Source: an uncultured Selenomonas sp.
Lineage (GTDB): Bacteria > Bacillota > Negativicutes > Selenomonadales > Selenomonadaceae
Assembly (NCBI GenBank): GCA_900552565.1
Contig: USAK01000013.1
Span: 1-40,975, forward strand
Length of the DNA: 40,975 bases
Direction of reading: 5' to 3'
The position numbers and the translations under genes are program-made. The notes below the pieces were generated by a model. The model had not been told where the DNA came from. It did not search any database and saw only the letters and a program-made list of their open reading frames with translations. This document shows positions 1 to 8,433 of this stretch, one piece after another. How positions within the stretch are numbered: the first letter of the stretch is position 1; each line of letters starts with the position of its first letter.

Positions 1-45
1 GAATCACAAATGATTCATGTTGCATTGTTTAGTTTTCAAAGAACA
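1..45 (-). promoter_or_regulatory. rRNA-leader-like boxA motif and small hairpin
   Basis: On the minus strand, 45-31 reads TGTTCTTTGAAAACT, which resembles the boxA antitermination element of rRNA operon leaders. It lies just downstream of two strong promoters. Bases 1-16 form a perfect hairpin (GAATCA, loop CAAA, TGATTC). The inferred rRNA operon would begin left of the window, so this is a prediction from the leader only. Confidence 0.55.
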
Positions 46-86
46 ACTTTGTCTTCCGAAGCTCTCTCGCTTCAAGCGACTCATTT

Positions 87-115
87 ATTATATCGCGGCG
101 TTTTCATACTGTCAA
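87..115 (-). promoter_or_regulatory. Strong sigma-70 promoter, proximal of a tandem pair (rrn-type P2)
   Basis: The minus strand carries TTGACA (115-110), a 17-base spacer and TATAAT (92-87), a perfect match to the vegetative consensus. Such promoters in tandem, followed by a boxA-like motif, are typical of rRNA operons. Transcription runs leftwards out of the window. Confidence 0.8.
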
Positions 116-224
116 GAACTTTTTTATTTTTCTTTTTCAGTCTGAAGAACAAGCAGCTTCGTGAATGCATCCAATCAAGGAGCTCATCTCTCATGTCGGC
201 TGTTGTCTTGCGGCGACTTGTAAT

Positions 225-253
225 ATATTACAGGAATGTCACGCGTTTGTCAA
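225..253 (-). promoter_or_regulatory. Strong sigma-70 promoter, distal of a tandem pair (rrn-type P1)
   Basis: The minus strand has TTGACA (253-248), a 17-base spacer and TAATAT (230-225). It lies 138 bases upstream of the second consensus promoter. No gene was found between 1 and 324; the open frame over 10-264 runs antisense across both promoters and is not credible. Confidence 0.75.
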
Positions 254-264
254 CACTAAAATAG

Positions 265-311
265 AAAAAAATATAAAAAAAGTCAGGGCCTGCCAAAAAC
301 AAGCTCTGACT
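265..311 (-). terminator. Intrinsic terminator after the secreted protein gene
   Basis: On the minus strand, a 10-base stem (311-302 with 290-281, one G-U pair) is followed by a T-rich run over 280-262. It closes the gene ending at 325. Confidence 0.8.
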
Positions 312-324
312 TCCTGTATTCTGC

Positions 325-1722
325 TTATTCTGCCGGCATCATGATGATGTTGATAGGCAGGTTTGAAGCCCCTGGGGGCGAAAATTCGAACGTGACCGGC
401 GTATCATCCTCATAGGCACCGAGGTCAGCAAGCTCGGTTGAATCGGTGAGGATGGCCAGACCTTCTTCACGGGCCTTCTGCGTCGCATCGGACTCCGGCG
501 GTGTTGCATCGCCAAAGTACGGCTGTCCGTATGGTGTCTCAATCATGCGGCGCTGGGTCGTATCCGTGCGCACAGTCATGGCACCGGCGTAAATGCCGCC
601 AAGGGGGCTCAGATAATACTGCGTTGCCCCGCCCTTCATCGTCGGAATCTGCAGCTTATAGAGAATGCCATAGTTGCCGTAGTTTTTGACCTCGCTGCCA
701 TCCGTCGCATCAATGCCGGTGCGGTAAAGGTCATGGATGTCATCGGCCAGCGGAAAATACACGATGCCATCGGCAGACGGGTCATAGACCTTCTGAGAGG
801 TCACGACGCGGTCCATGCCGTGGAACGTCCCGCGCAGACGCTGTTCGTCCTTTGGCAGCACGTTCGCCTGTTCCAGAAAATCATACGGATTGGCATCGGC
901 CGGATACATGATGACCGACACCTTGACCGGACGGTTCGTCGAAAAGTCATAAACGCCGTAGACGAGGTCCCCCGGATGCAGAATGGTCGTATCCATGCTC
1001 TCCTGCAGCAAGCGGTGGCGGCCGCGGCCAATGTAGATATCGCCATAGGCCTCACCCTCGAAATAAGCCATCTGCGTCATCTTGCCGACATGGAGGTAGT
1101 CAGGGCTCGGGTCACTCGTACCGCCGCGCGTTACGCGCACGATGGCGGGCTGATTATCCGCACTCTGCAGTACGACGGCAACTTTCTTGTCGCTGTCGCT
1201 GCTGTTCAGATGGTAGTAAAGGACACGCGCATGGCCCTGCACCGTATCCTGATAGAGAATGCCGTCTTCCGTAACGGATTCCGGACTGTCGGAAAACAGC
1301 AGTGTGCCGCCCTCGTCCTTCGATTCTACGGGCCAGAGCTTCATCATATGGGATTTCAGGAGATTCCTGCGCGGATTCTGCGCCATATGCTCGCGCAGAA
1401 TCTCTGCCACCTTCTGATGAATGCGCACTACGGTATCCTGTGCCGGCTGCGCATCCTTTTTCTTCTTTTTATTTACGTTCTTGTTCACCTTCACATTTTT
1501 TTGTTCTGCAGGTGCTGCCGCTTCCACAGCCGTACCATTGCGCTGTGTATTCTTCACCTGAGCCGCTGTATCTTCAGGCACGGCGGCCGGCTGTACCTGC
1601 TGACGGGCCATGGCATTATGCGAGAAAAACAGCCCCGACAGCAGACAGGCTAAAAAGCCCGCCGCAATTTTCTTTCTGCGTTTCACGAATCGTTTCCTCT
1701 TTCCTGATTTGAAATGTCTCAT
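325..1722 (-). CDS. Secreted protein of unknown function
   Basis: The product has 465 residues. It starts with a very basic stretch (residues 1-19, Lys/Arg rich) followed by a hydrophobic segment at about 20-38, ending near AMA, which fits a signal peptide or N-terminal anchor. Residues 40-100 are low-complexity, rich in Ala, Gln, Lys and Asn, with a run of lysines near 86. The remainder looks globular, with many Tyr, Gly and Asp residues, and it contains no motif I recognise. The C-terminal end, PINIIMMPAE, is not an outer-membrane barrel signature. It is followed by its own terminator. The next gene upstream on the same strand (polysaccharide deacetylase) ends 29 bases before this start, so the gene may be the last member of that operon. 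An envelope role is inferred from the export signal and neighbours only. Confidence 0.8.
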   Translation of the reverse strand: MRHFKSGKRKRFVKRRKKIAAGFLACLLSGLFFSHNAMARQQVQPAAVPEDTAAQVKNTQRNGTAVEAAAPAEQKNVKVNKNVNKKKKKDAQPAQDTVVRIHQKVAEILREHMAQNPRRNLLKSHMMKLWPVESKDEGGTLLFSDSPESVTEDGILYQDTVQGHARVLYYHLNSSDSDKKVAVVLQSADNQPAIVRVTRGGTSDPSPDYLHVGKMTQMAYFEGEAYGDIYIGRGRHRLLQESMDTTILHPGDLVYGVYDFSTNRPVKVSVIMYPADANPYDFLEQANVLPKDEQRLRGTFHGMDRVVTSQKVYDPSADGIVYFPLADDIHDLYRTGIDATDGSEVKNYGNYGILYKLQIPTMKGGATQYYLSPLGGIYAGAMTVRTDTTQRRMIETPYGQPYFGDATPPESDATQKAREEGLAILTDSTELADLGAYEDDTPVTFEFSPPGASNLPINIIMMPAE

Positions 1723-1751
1723 GAGCTGACCTCACTGATTTTCACGAAGCT

Positions 1752-2549
1752 TTACTGGTCATCCCGATGCTGGCGGATGCCGAGTTTCGTGTAGAGCTCT
1801 GCCTTCCAGAGCCGCAGCTTGAATTCAGTAAGCCCGAAGCGCGGATGCGGGATATTGATGCGCTGCATCAGGTAGGGATTTGTCCCCGCTACGTTGATGC
1901 CTGTATCGCCCGTAACCGCGGTCAGGTACTGATTCTCGGCCAAAAGGGCCGGCATGGTATCGTCATAAGCGCCATTGGGATACGAGAAGGCGTAGACCGT
2001 ATGGATGCCGTTCCATTCGAGCAGGAGCTTCGACAGGCGCACTTCATCCTCGCGCTGCTGCGGGTCCATCTGCGTCAACGGCTGATGGTTGGCCGTATGG
2101 CCGCCAATCTCAATGCCATGGGCCTGCATATCGCGCAGCTGATCCCAGTTCATATAATCGGGCTGGCCAATCTCATTCGTGATGACATAGACCGTCGCCT
2201 TCATATCATATTCCTCAAGGATTGGCAGCAGGGTCGTGTAATTGTCCTCATAGCCATCATCAAAGGTCAGGATGATGGGCCTTGCCGGCAGTGCCTGCTT
2301 GCCCCGCCGTGCCTTCATATAATCCAGCATGGAGATGGTCGTATAGCCCTGACTTTTCAGATAGTCGAGCTGCTGACGAAAATCTTCCGGCGGCACATTG
2401 TAAATGTAGGCATCGTCGTCTACAGAATCTGCTACTTCGTGGTATTCCAGCACAGGCACACCTTTCGGTGCCGGCGAGAACACCAGCCAGAGGACAAACG
2501 CCAGCAGCAGGAAGCATAAGCTCAATAACCATTTTTTCAAGCGACTCAA
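1752..2549 (-). CDS. Polysaccharide deacetylase (NodB domain), membrane-anchored
   Basis: The product has 265 residues, with one N-terminal membrane segment (about 5-25) and a NodB-type carbohydrate esterase domain. Family motifs are visible: TFDDGY at 95-100, containing the metal-binding and catalytic aspartates; HTANH at 151-155, providing the two metal-binding histidines; and FSYPNG further on. Enzymes of this family (carbohydrate esterase 4) remove N-acetyl groups from peptidoglycan or other surface glycans, and the anchor would place it outside the inner membrane. The start is a TTG that overlaps the whiA stop codon (TTGA), with a GGGGA ribosome site at good spacing. That coupling makes it the last or next-to-last gene of the HAD-rapZ-yvcK-whiA operon. 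The exact substrate cannot be told from sequence. Confidence 0.88.
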   Translation of the reverse strand: MSRLKKWLLSLCFLLLAFVLWLVFSPAPKGVPVLEYHEVADSVDDDAYIYNVPPEDFRQQLDYLKSQGYTTISMLDYMKARRGKQALPARPIILTFDDGYEDNYTTLLPILEEYDMKATVYVITNEIGQPDYMNWDQLRDMQAHGIEIGGHTANHQPLTQMDPQQREDEVRLSKLLLEWNGIHTVYAFSYPNGAYDDTMPALLAENQYLTAVTGDTGINVAGTNPYLMQRINIPHPRFGLTEFKLRLWKAELYTKLGIRQHRDDQ

Positions 2550-3526
2550 ATCGTAGGATCCCCTTCCTTTTTCCCGGATGTTCCGGATATTCTGGACTCT
2601 TCGGCCACGGCCAGCGCGTGCAGCTTGCGCAGGCGGTGGTTCATGCCGGACTTGCTGACGCCGAGGATGCTGCCGAGCTCGACAATGCTCGCGTCCGGTT
2701 CAGCCAGGCGAGCCTCCGCCGTTTCACGCAGGCGTTCGGGCAGCGCGGCAAGGCCGCCCTCACGCTGCTTCAGAATATCGATATCATGAAGCTGGCGTCC
2801 GGCGGCATCGACAGATTTTTGCAGATTCGCGGTCTCACAGTTGACGAGCCGGTTGACCTGAGAGCGCACTTCCTTGATGTTGCGCGCAATCTCAAAGGCC
2901 TCGACGGCCTTATCGGCCTGCAGCATCGCCAGAAAATCGATGATGGCATCGCATTCCTTTAAATAGACAATATAAACATCTTTGCGGTCGGTGAAGCCCA
3001 CGGGAAAATCCATGCGCTTCATCAAAGTATACAGAAGATTGCCGAGGCCGTAGCTGCCGGTCACCAGCTCAAGGTGATAATTCGCCTCGGGCCGGTTGAC
3101 GCTGCCGCCGCCCAGGAATGCACCGCGCAGGTACGCCGCGCGGCAGCAGTTCTTCTTGAGAATTCCCATATCGGAATCCATGTTAAGGCTCTCATCGTGC
3201 AGGAATCCCAGATGCTCCAGCAGCTTAGCCACAGGCGGTGCCGGCATGACGCGGACGCTGTAGCTGTTGTTTTTCTTGAGGCGCCGGCTGCGCGAAACGG
3301 TGATTTCCGTGCGGACGCCGCCGCCCTCGCTCTTCAGAAGCTGCAGCGTTTTACGCGCTACGGCGGCATTCTCCGTTGTGAAGTTCAGGCCAAAGGTATG
3401 ATGAAGCCCAAACGTGATAGTCGCGCCCATGCGCAGAAGGGCCGCGAGTTCGGCCGTGCGGCAGCAGGCATCCTCGTACATCAGTCGGGCCAGTTCGTTC
3501 TTGACTTCCGTTGCAAATGACGGCAC
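2546..3526 (-). CDS. whiA: DNA-binding protein WhiA
   Basis: The product has 326 residues, the usual length for WhiA. It shows an N-terminal region with a degenerate LAGLIDADG homing-endonuclease fold (roughly 1-220; LRGAFLGGGSVNRP is visible) and a C-terminal helix-turn-helix (LGSILGVSKSGMNHRLRKL). WhiA proteins bind DNA and influence cell division and chromosome segregation in Firmicutes and Actinobacteria. The start is a GTG preceded by AAAGGAGGT. The cluster rapZ-yvcK-whiA is conserved across Firmicutes, which supports the call. Confidence 0.95.
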   Translation of the reverse strand: MPSFATEVKNELARLMYEDACCRTAELAALLRMGATITFGLHHTFGLNFTTENAAVARKTLQLLKSEGGGVRTEITVSRSRRLKKNNSYSVRVMPAPPVAKLLEHLGFLHDESLNMDSDMGILKKNCCRAAYLRGAFLGGGSVNRPEANYHLELVTGSYGLGNLLYTLMKRMDFPVGFTDRKDVYIVYLKECDAIIDFLAMLQADKAVEAFEIARNIKEVRSQVNRLVNCETANLQKSVDAAGRQLHDIDILKQREGGLAALPERLRETAEARLAEPDASIVELGSILGVSKSGMNHRLRKLHALAVAEESRISGTSGKKEGDPTI

Positions 3527-3561
3527 AGCCGTACCTCCTTTCTGAAATTCTATGCTGCGGC

Positions 3562-4890
3562 TCAGCCGTGTCTTTCTTTCATATAATGGTCACTGCCGTT
3601 GCCGGGGCGCAGGCCATCGACCATCTTCATGACGTTGCGGCAGAGTTTCTGCGGGTCGTGACGGATGACGTCGGACTCATTGAGGATGTCCGCCTTGATG
3701 AAGCCGATGCCGAGCGCATTGATGGCATCTTCATCAACGACAACAGGATAAGCCCCTTCTTTGGCGTAATACTCCTGCATATCCTTGGAAATCGGGGCAT
3801 TGTTGACCAGCATGTAGTCAATGACGCCCTGTCCGCCATGGTCGATGATGGCCTTGGCATGCATCGAAGCCGTGTAGCCGTCGGTTTCGCCCGGCTGCGT
3901 CATGACGTTGCAGATGTAGATTTTTACGGCCTTGCTCTTGCGCAGGGCTTCGGCCACGCCATCGACGAGCAGGTTCGGCATGATGCTCGTGTAGAGACTG
4001 CCAGGGCCAAGGATGATGGCATCGGCATTTGTCAGGGCATCCAGCGCCGCCTGCACGGGCTGTACATGCGGCGGGAACAGTTTGACGCGGCGGATGTGTT
4101 TGTGTACCTCAGGGATATGGGATTCCCCCTCGACCACCGTACCGTCGTCCATGATGGCATCGAGGCGCACATGCTCCTTCGAAGCCGGCAGTACCTCACC
4201 TTTGACAGCGAGAACCTTCGACGATTCGCGCAGGGCTTTTTCGACATCGCCGGTGACTTCCGTCATGGCCGCGATGAAGAGATTGCCGAACGAATGGCCC
4301 GCAAGCTCGCTCTTGCCCTTGAAACGGTACTGGAAGAGTTTTTCCATCAGGGGCTCGGTGTCGGCGAGGGCCACGAGGCAGTTGCGCAAATCGCCCGGCG
4401 GGATGATGCCGAGGTCTTCGCGCAGACGGCCCGAAGAGCCGCCATCATCGGCCACCGTCACGACCGCCGAGATATTCGACGTCGCTGCCTTGATGCCGCG
4501 CAGCAGCACCGAAAGGCCATGGCCGCCGCCGATGACGGCGATGTTCGGCCCTTTGCCGAGACGGCGTTTTTCATAGATGATATCGACAAGGCGCTCGGAG
4601 TTGTCCGGCAGCAGCACCGTGATGACCGAACGAATGACAAAACGCGTGGCAATCAGCATGAGCCCGATGCCCACGATGACCACGGCAATGCCCACGAGCG
4701 TTGTGAACATGTAATTATAGCTGCCTTTCCAGAGATAGACAGCACGAAAGATAGCTTCTTCAATCACATCGAGGTATTTATAGTTGAAGACAAGCGCCAG
4801 GCCAAGGCTGACCAGCATGACGCCGACCGAAAACAGCAGCAGCCAGCGCTTGAACTTCATCCCGGGGTAAAGCCATTTCAAAAGATGCAT
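3562..4890 (-). CDS. yvcK: YvcK family protein with an N-terminal membrane extension
   Basis: The product has 442 residues. The core (about 115-430) is the YvcK/CofD-like domain, with the nucleotide-binding motif GGGHG at 121-125 and the family signature ADDGGSSGRLR at 147-157. YvcK binds UDP-sugars and links carbon metabolism to cell-wall synthesis and shape in Bacillus. The protein is longer than the roughly 320-residue Bacillus form because it begins with about 110 extra residues holding two predicted membrane helices (about 16-38 and 60-82), so the domain is likely tethered to the inner membrane. The start has a GAGGAG ribosome site. It lies 3 bases after rapZ and is followed by whiA. Confidence 0.93.
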   Translation of the reverse strand: MHLLKWLYPGMKFKRWLLLFSVGVMLVSLGLALVFNYKYLDVIEEAIFRAVYLWKGSYNYMFTTLVGIAVVIVGIGLMLIATRFVIRSVITVLLPDNSERLVDIIYEKRRLGKGPNIAVIGGGHGLSVLLRGIKAATSNISAVVTVADDGGSSGRLREDLGIIPPGDLRNCLVALADTEPLMEKLFQYRFKGKSELAGHSFGNLFIAAMTEVTGDVEKALRESSKVLAVKGEVLPASKEHVRLDAIMDDGTVVEGESHIPEVHKHIRRVKLFPPHVQPVQAALDALTNADAIILGPGSLYTSIMPNLLVDGVAEALRKSKAVKIYICNVMTQPGETDGYTASMHAKAIIDHGGQGVIDYMLVNNAPISKDMQEYYAKEGAYPVVVDEDAINALGIGFIKADILNESDVIRHDPQKLCRNVMKMVDGLRPGNGSDHYMKERHG

Positions 4891-4893
4891 GAC

Positions 4894-5820
4894 TTAACAC
4901 TCCTCACGTACATGTTCGCGCACATCGTTCTTCATGAGGTCGCGGTGCTCGAGACGCGCCGTATAGCCCTGAGCATTCAGACGGTCAAAGATGTGTTTGG
5001 CAATGTAGACACTGCGGTGCATGCCGCCCGTGCAGCCCACGGCAATGACGAGCTGGCTCTTGCCTTCTTTGATATACTGCGGCACGAGAAAATCCATCAT
5101 CTCATCGAGGATGCGCGTGAATTCTTTCGTCACCGGCCATTTCGCGATGTACTCGGCAACTTCCGGCACAGCGCCGCTCTTATGGCGCATCGATTCAATG
5201 TAAAAGGGATTTGGCAGGAAGCGCACGTCAAAGACCATGTCGGCATCGAGCGGCATGCCAAACTTGAAGCCAAACGACAGTACATTGATATTCATCTGCT
5301 CGCCGCCCGACGTGCCGAACAGGCGGTGAATCTTGTCGCGCAGATCGACCTTGCGCAGTTCCGACGTATCGATGATATACGTTGCCTTGGCGCGCACCGG
5401 TGCGAGGCGTTCGCGCTCTTTGGCAATGCCCTCCGTGATGCGCGACGACGGCGCCATCGGGTGGCGGCGGCGCGTCTCTTTATAGCGGCGGATGATGGCC
5501 GGGTCCGAGGCGTCCATGAACAGCATCTCGTAAGGCACATCATCTTTATCCATATCGTTGAGCGTATGGACGAAGGTATCGAAGAACTCGCGGCTGCGCG
5601 TATCGACGACGAGCACGACCTTGCGGACATGGCCGCCCGCGTGCTTGCAGAGTTCTACGAATTTCGGAATGAACACCGGCGGCAGATTGTCCACGCAGAA
5701 ATAACCGAGGTCTTCAAGATAGCGGCTGGCCTGCGTCTTGCCGCCGCCCGACATTCCAGTCACAATGACGAGACGGAAGGAATCTTCTTTCTCAGGTTCA
5801 TGATTTTTCATCTCATTCAT
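4894..5820 (-). CDS. rapZ: RNase adapter / nucleotide-binding protein RapZ (YvcJ)
   Basis: The product has 308 residues. The Walker A motif GMSGGGKT is at residues 22-29, followed by the family sequence YLEDLGYFCVDNLPP, and the C-terminal part contains the conserved GCTGGMHRSV segment. In enteric bacteria RapZ binds glucosamine-6-phosphate and guides RNase E to a small RNA. In Firmicutes the homologue YvcJ has nucleotide hydrolase activity and a less clear role. I chose the ATG at 5820 because GGAGG lies 8 bases upstream; the longer GTG start at 5829 would sit directly on the ribosome site. The 5-prime end overlaps the HAD gene by 8 bases, so translation is probably coupled. Confidence 0.94.
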   Translation of the reverse strand: MNEMKNHEPEKEDSFRLVIVTGMSGGGKTQASRYLEDLGYFCVDNLPPVFIPKFVELCKHAGGHVRKVVLVVDTRSREFFDTFVHTLNDMDKDDVPYEMLFMDASDPAIIRRYKETRRRHPMAPSSRITEGIAKERERLAPVRAKATYIIDTSELRKVDLRDKIHRLFGTSGGEQMNINVLSFGFKFGMPLDADMVFDVRFLPNPFYIESMRHKSGAVPEVAEYIAKWPVTKEFTRILDEMMDFLVPQYIKEGKSQLVIAVGCTGGMHRSVYIAKHIFDRLNAQGYTARLEHRDLMKNDVREHVREEC

Positions 5821-6628
5821 TTGCTCCACCTCCGAGCACTAAGGTATCGATTGCTTTGGCAAAGCCAAATTCTTCACACGACGCTGTCACATAATCACAG
5901 ACAGCCTTAACTTCCGGCACGGCATTGCCCATAGCCACGCTGCGGCCGGCTGCCTTGAGCATCGGCAGGTCGTTGTACGAATCGCCGATGGCCATCGTCT
6001 CTTCAATGGGGATATGGAGTTTTGCGGCCAGATGTTTCAGGCCTTCTGCCTTCGATACCCCCGGATTGACGATTTCTGCATAGCGCGCGTTGGAACGCAT
6101 CGCCATGATTTCCCGCCCGAAGTGCTCGTTGAGCAGCTGCAGGCGTGCCTGTGTCTCCTCCGCACTTTCGGAAATCGTCAGCAGCTTACAGACTTCCTCC
6201 GTATGTTCTTTAAGCCCGTCCCAGCCGACAACATGCCCCTGCACCTGCTGTTCGTGCTCATAATGCTGCGCATGCTCATCATGCACGGGCACCCAGAGTT
6301 CGTCTTTGCTGTACGACTGCACATACCAGCCCTGCGCCCTGCAGAAGTCAATGACTCTGACGATAATGTCCGGCTTGAGGAAATTCGAGTAGTACACCCT
6401 GCCGGTCACCGACTTGATGAGGGCACCGTTGTACGTGATGATGGGCACATCAACCCCGAGGGCCTTGGCCACGGGCAGTGCCGCCCTGTACATGCGCCCC
6501 GTCGCAATCGTCACGGTGACGCCGGCGCGCACAGCTCTCTGTACGGCCGCTATATTTTCAGCAGGGACCGCCGCGCCGCTCGGCAGCAGCGTCCCGTCAA
6601 GATCTGTCACAAAAAGTTTTACTGTCAT
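5813..6628 (-). CDS. Cof-type HAD-IIB family phosphatase
   Basis: The product has 271 residues, typical for Cof-type HAD hydrolases. Motif I, VTDLDGTLLPS, has the nucleophile and acid aspartates at residues 9 and 11. Motif IV, GDSYNDLPML, is near residue 215. The large C2-type cap between them is usual for sugar-phosphate or flavin phosphatases. The substrate cannot be named. It is the first gene of the rapZ-yvcK-whiA operon, and the proposed promoter lies just upstream. Confidence 0.88.
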   Translation of the reverse strand: MTVKLFVTDLDGTLLPSGAAVPAENIAAVQRAVRAGVTVTIATGRMYRAALPVAKALGVDVPIITYNGALIKSVTGRVYYSNFLKPDIIVRVIDFCRAQGWYVQSYSKDELWVPVHDEHAQHYEHEQQVQGHVVGWDGLKEHTEEVCKLLTISESAEETQARLQLLNEHFGREIMAMRSNARYAEIVNPGVSKAEGLKHLAAKLHIPIEETMAIGDSYNDLPMLKAAGRSVAMGNAVPEVKAVCDYVTASCEEFGFAKAIDTLVLGGGANE

Positions 6629-6665
6629 ACATTTTCACTCCCTAAAAAAGAAGTCACCTCTTTCT

Positions 6666-6694
6666 ATTATCCCCACATCGGGAGAAAAAAGCAA
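6666..6694 (-). promoter_or_regulatory. Promoter of the HAD-rapZ-yvcK-whiA operon
   Basis: On the minus strand there is TTGCTT (6694-6689), a 17-base spacer and GATAAT (6671-6666), about 38 bases before the HAD start codon. This is a moderate match to the vegetative consensus. Confidence 0.55.
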
Positions 6695-6757
6695 GCAGGC
6701 AAAGGTTATGCTTTTCCTATTTCTGCCATCATGATAAAATAAAAAGATGTTAATTTC

Positions 6758-7984
6758 ATGATTACGAAACAAACGCTGCAGAAAGAAGGTTTTTTCTTGA
6801 ATTGGAAGCTCGTCCTTGCGATTCTCACCTGTAATATTCTCTTCATGTCCTCGAGCTATACCATGCTCATCCCGTTCCTGCCCATGTACCTGACCATGGA
6901 CCTCGGCGTCTCTGAGGACAATGTCAACCTCTGGTCAGGCATTGTCTTTTCCGCGTCGTTCCTCGTATCGGCCATCATGGCACCGATTTGGGGCCGCATG
7001 GCCGATACGAAGGGCAAACGCCTCATGGCCATGCGTGCCAGTTTCCTGCTGTCCGTCAGTTATTTTCTCGGCGGCATTGTCCAGACGCCGGAACAGCTGA
7101 CGCTCATGCGCCTCTTTCAGGGCTTTGCCTCGGGGCTCTGGCCGATGGACCTGGCCATCATGACGCTCTACGCCCCGCCAAAGAAACTCGGCTTCTGCCT
7201 TGGCGTCATGCAGGGCACTTTGACCGCCGGCGGCGTCATCGGGCCGCTCTTAGGCGGCATCCTCGCCGAAGCCGTCGGCATGCGCTATTCATTCTTCCTA
7301 GCCGCGGCCGCACTCTTCACCAACTTCCTCATCTTTACTTTCATTATAAAAGAACCGCCCACAGCGAAAAAAGCAGCGGCAGAAGAAACATCCGCAGAAG
7401 AGTCTGTCTCGCCATGGCATATGCCGCTTCTGCGCAATATGCTGCTCTGCGGCACCCTCGTCCAGATGGTCATCCTGATTCTGCAGCCAATCATCACGAC
7501 GTACATTGCCAAGCTCGCAGGCCCCCTGCCGAACATCGTCTTTGTCGCCGGCCTCGTCTTCTCGCTCGGCGGCATCGCCGGCGCCATCGCCGCGCCGTTC
7601 TGGGGGACGTTTGGCCAGCGCCGCGGCTTTTTCCGCACGATGTGCCTCGGCATGACCGGCGGCGGTATCTGCATGATTATCCAGAGCATCCCCGACACGC
7701 TCATCCCGTTTGCCATCATGCAGTTCATGGGCGGTCTGTTCTTCTGCGGCATCCACCCAGCCATCAATGCTGTGCTGGCCTGCAATACGCCGGCATCGTA
7801 CAAGGGCCGCATCTTCGGCATGCTGTTTGCCGCGCAGCAGGTCGGCTCGATGGCAGGTCCGCTGCTCGGCGGCCTCATCGCGACGTACCTCGGTCTGCAC
7901 TGGGTCTTCACCATTTCCGGCATCCTGCTGCTCCTGCTGAGCTCCGCCGTCTGGTCCCGCTACCACGGGCAGCGCGGCTGCTAA
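6758..7984 (+). CDS. MFS transporter, MdtG-like drug exporter family
   Basis: The product has 408 residues and about 12 hydrophobic helices. The loop between helices 2 and 3 shows the MFS signature GRMADTKGKR. A second, weaker copy after helix 8 (WGTFGQRRGFFR) supports the two-half architecture. A Pro/Glu/Ala-rich loop at about 195-215 joins the halves. The family includes proton-driven exporters of drugs such as MdtG, but the substrate is unknown. The annotated ATG has a poor ribosome site. A TTG at 6797 (residue 14) has AAGAAGG 7 bases upstream and may be the real start, which would remove 13 residues without touching the first helix. Confidence 0.88.
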   Translation: MITKQTLQKEGFFLNWKLVLAILTCNILFMSSSYTMLIPFLPMYLTMDLGVSEDNVNLWSGIVFSASFLVSAIMAPIWGRMADTKGKRLMAMRASFLLSVSYFLGGIVQTPEQLTLMRLFQGFASGLWPMDLAIMTLYAPPKKLGFCLGVMQGTLTAGGVIGPLLGGILAEAVGMRYSFFLAAAALFTNFLIFTFIIKEPPTAKKAAAEETSAEESVSPWHMPLLRNMLLCGTLVQMVILILQPIITTYIAKLAGPLPNIVFVAGLVFSLGGIAGAIAAPFWGTFGQRRGFFRTMCLGMTGGGICMIIQSIPDTLIPFAIMQFMGGLFFCGIHPAINAVLACNTPASYKGRIFGMLFAAQQVGSMAGPLLGGLIATYLGLHWVFTISGILLLLLSSAVWSRYHGQRGC

Positions 7985-8005
7985 GCAAAATACACTTCTG
8001 CCTTT

Positions 8006-8030
8006 CCTGCCTTCACGGCAGGATTTTCTT
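8006..8030 (+). terminator. Intrinsic terminator after the MFS gene
   Basis: CCTGCC (8006-8011), a 5-base loop and GGCAGG (8017-8022) are followed by ATTTTCTT. Confidence 0.7.
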
Positions 8031-8095
8031 ATGCGTATGCAGAATTAAAGAGCATCACCATACAATTCAATGTATTGAGCTTAGGACGTGGTCAT

Positions 8096-8368
8096 ATGCA
8101 TATTCATATCGGCGATAAAATTGCCTACTTCTTCATCGCCTTTTCCCTCTATCTGCTGCTGCGCGCATTCGCGGAGGCCCATACGGCACCGCTGACAAAT
8201 ATCCTGCTTTACGTCTCGATTGCCATTTCGCTGCTCGCGAGCAACATTCCGCGCGTCGTCGATATTCCCCTGCACTGCGTCTATCCCGTGCGCTGCGTCG
8301 AGATTTTCAGCTTTGGCCTCGCCATTGTCTGCTTTCTCGTGCTCTGCATGCGCCATATGTTCATTTGA
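8096..8368 (+). CDS. Small membrane protein of unknown function
   Basis: The product has 90 residues and is mostly hydrophobic, with about three possible membrane helices (roughly 8-24, 33-50 and 68-86). It contains two cysteines in the short segment HCVYPVRC, near residues 58-65, and others towards the end. I chose the ATG at 8096 because AGGA lies 9 bases upstream; a TTG at 8075 would add seven residues. A terminator follows. I do not recognise the family. The gene could in principle be a chance frame, but the ribosome site, amphipathic pattern and terminator favour a real gene. Confidence 0.55.
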   Translation: MHIHIGDKIAYFFIAFSLYLLLRAFAEAHTAPLTNILLYVSIAISLLASNIPRVVDIPLHCVYPVRCVEIFSFGLAIVCFLVLCMRHMFI

Positions 8369-8379
8369 AGATAACCATA

Positions 8380-8425
8380 AAGAAAAACCAGAAGTCTCCT
8401 CTTGCAGAGATTTCTGGTTTTTTAT
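8380..8425. terminator. Bidirectional intrinsic terminator
   Basis: An 11-base stem (8388-8398 with 8407-8417, one G-U pair) has a T-run on the plus side and an A-run upstream. It can end the small membrane protein gene on the plus strand and korC on the minus strand. Confidence 0.85.
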
Positions 8426-8433
8426 TTTGCTTT

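Noticed and set aside
10..264. An 84-codon open frame on the plus strand at the left edge
   Set aside because: It runs antisense through two consensus promoters and a boxA-like motif, has no ribosome site and codes for a low-complexity peptide.
3511..5910. A 799-codon plus-strand open frame opposite yvcK and rapZ
   Set aside because: It mirrors two well-identified genes and has the His/Asp/Arg-rich composition typical of antisense frames in GC-rich genes.
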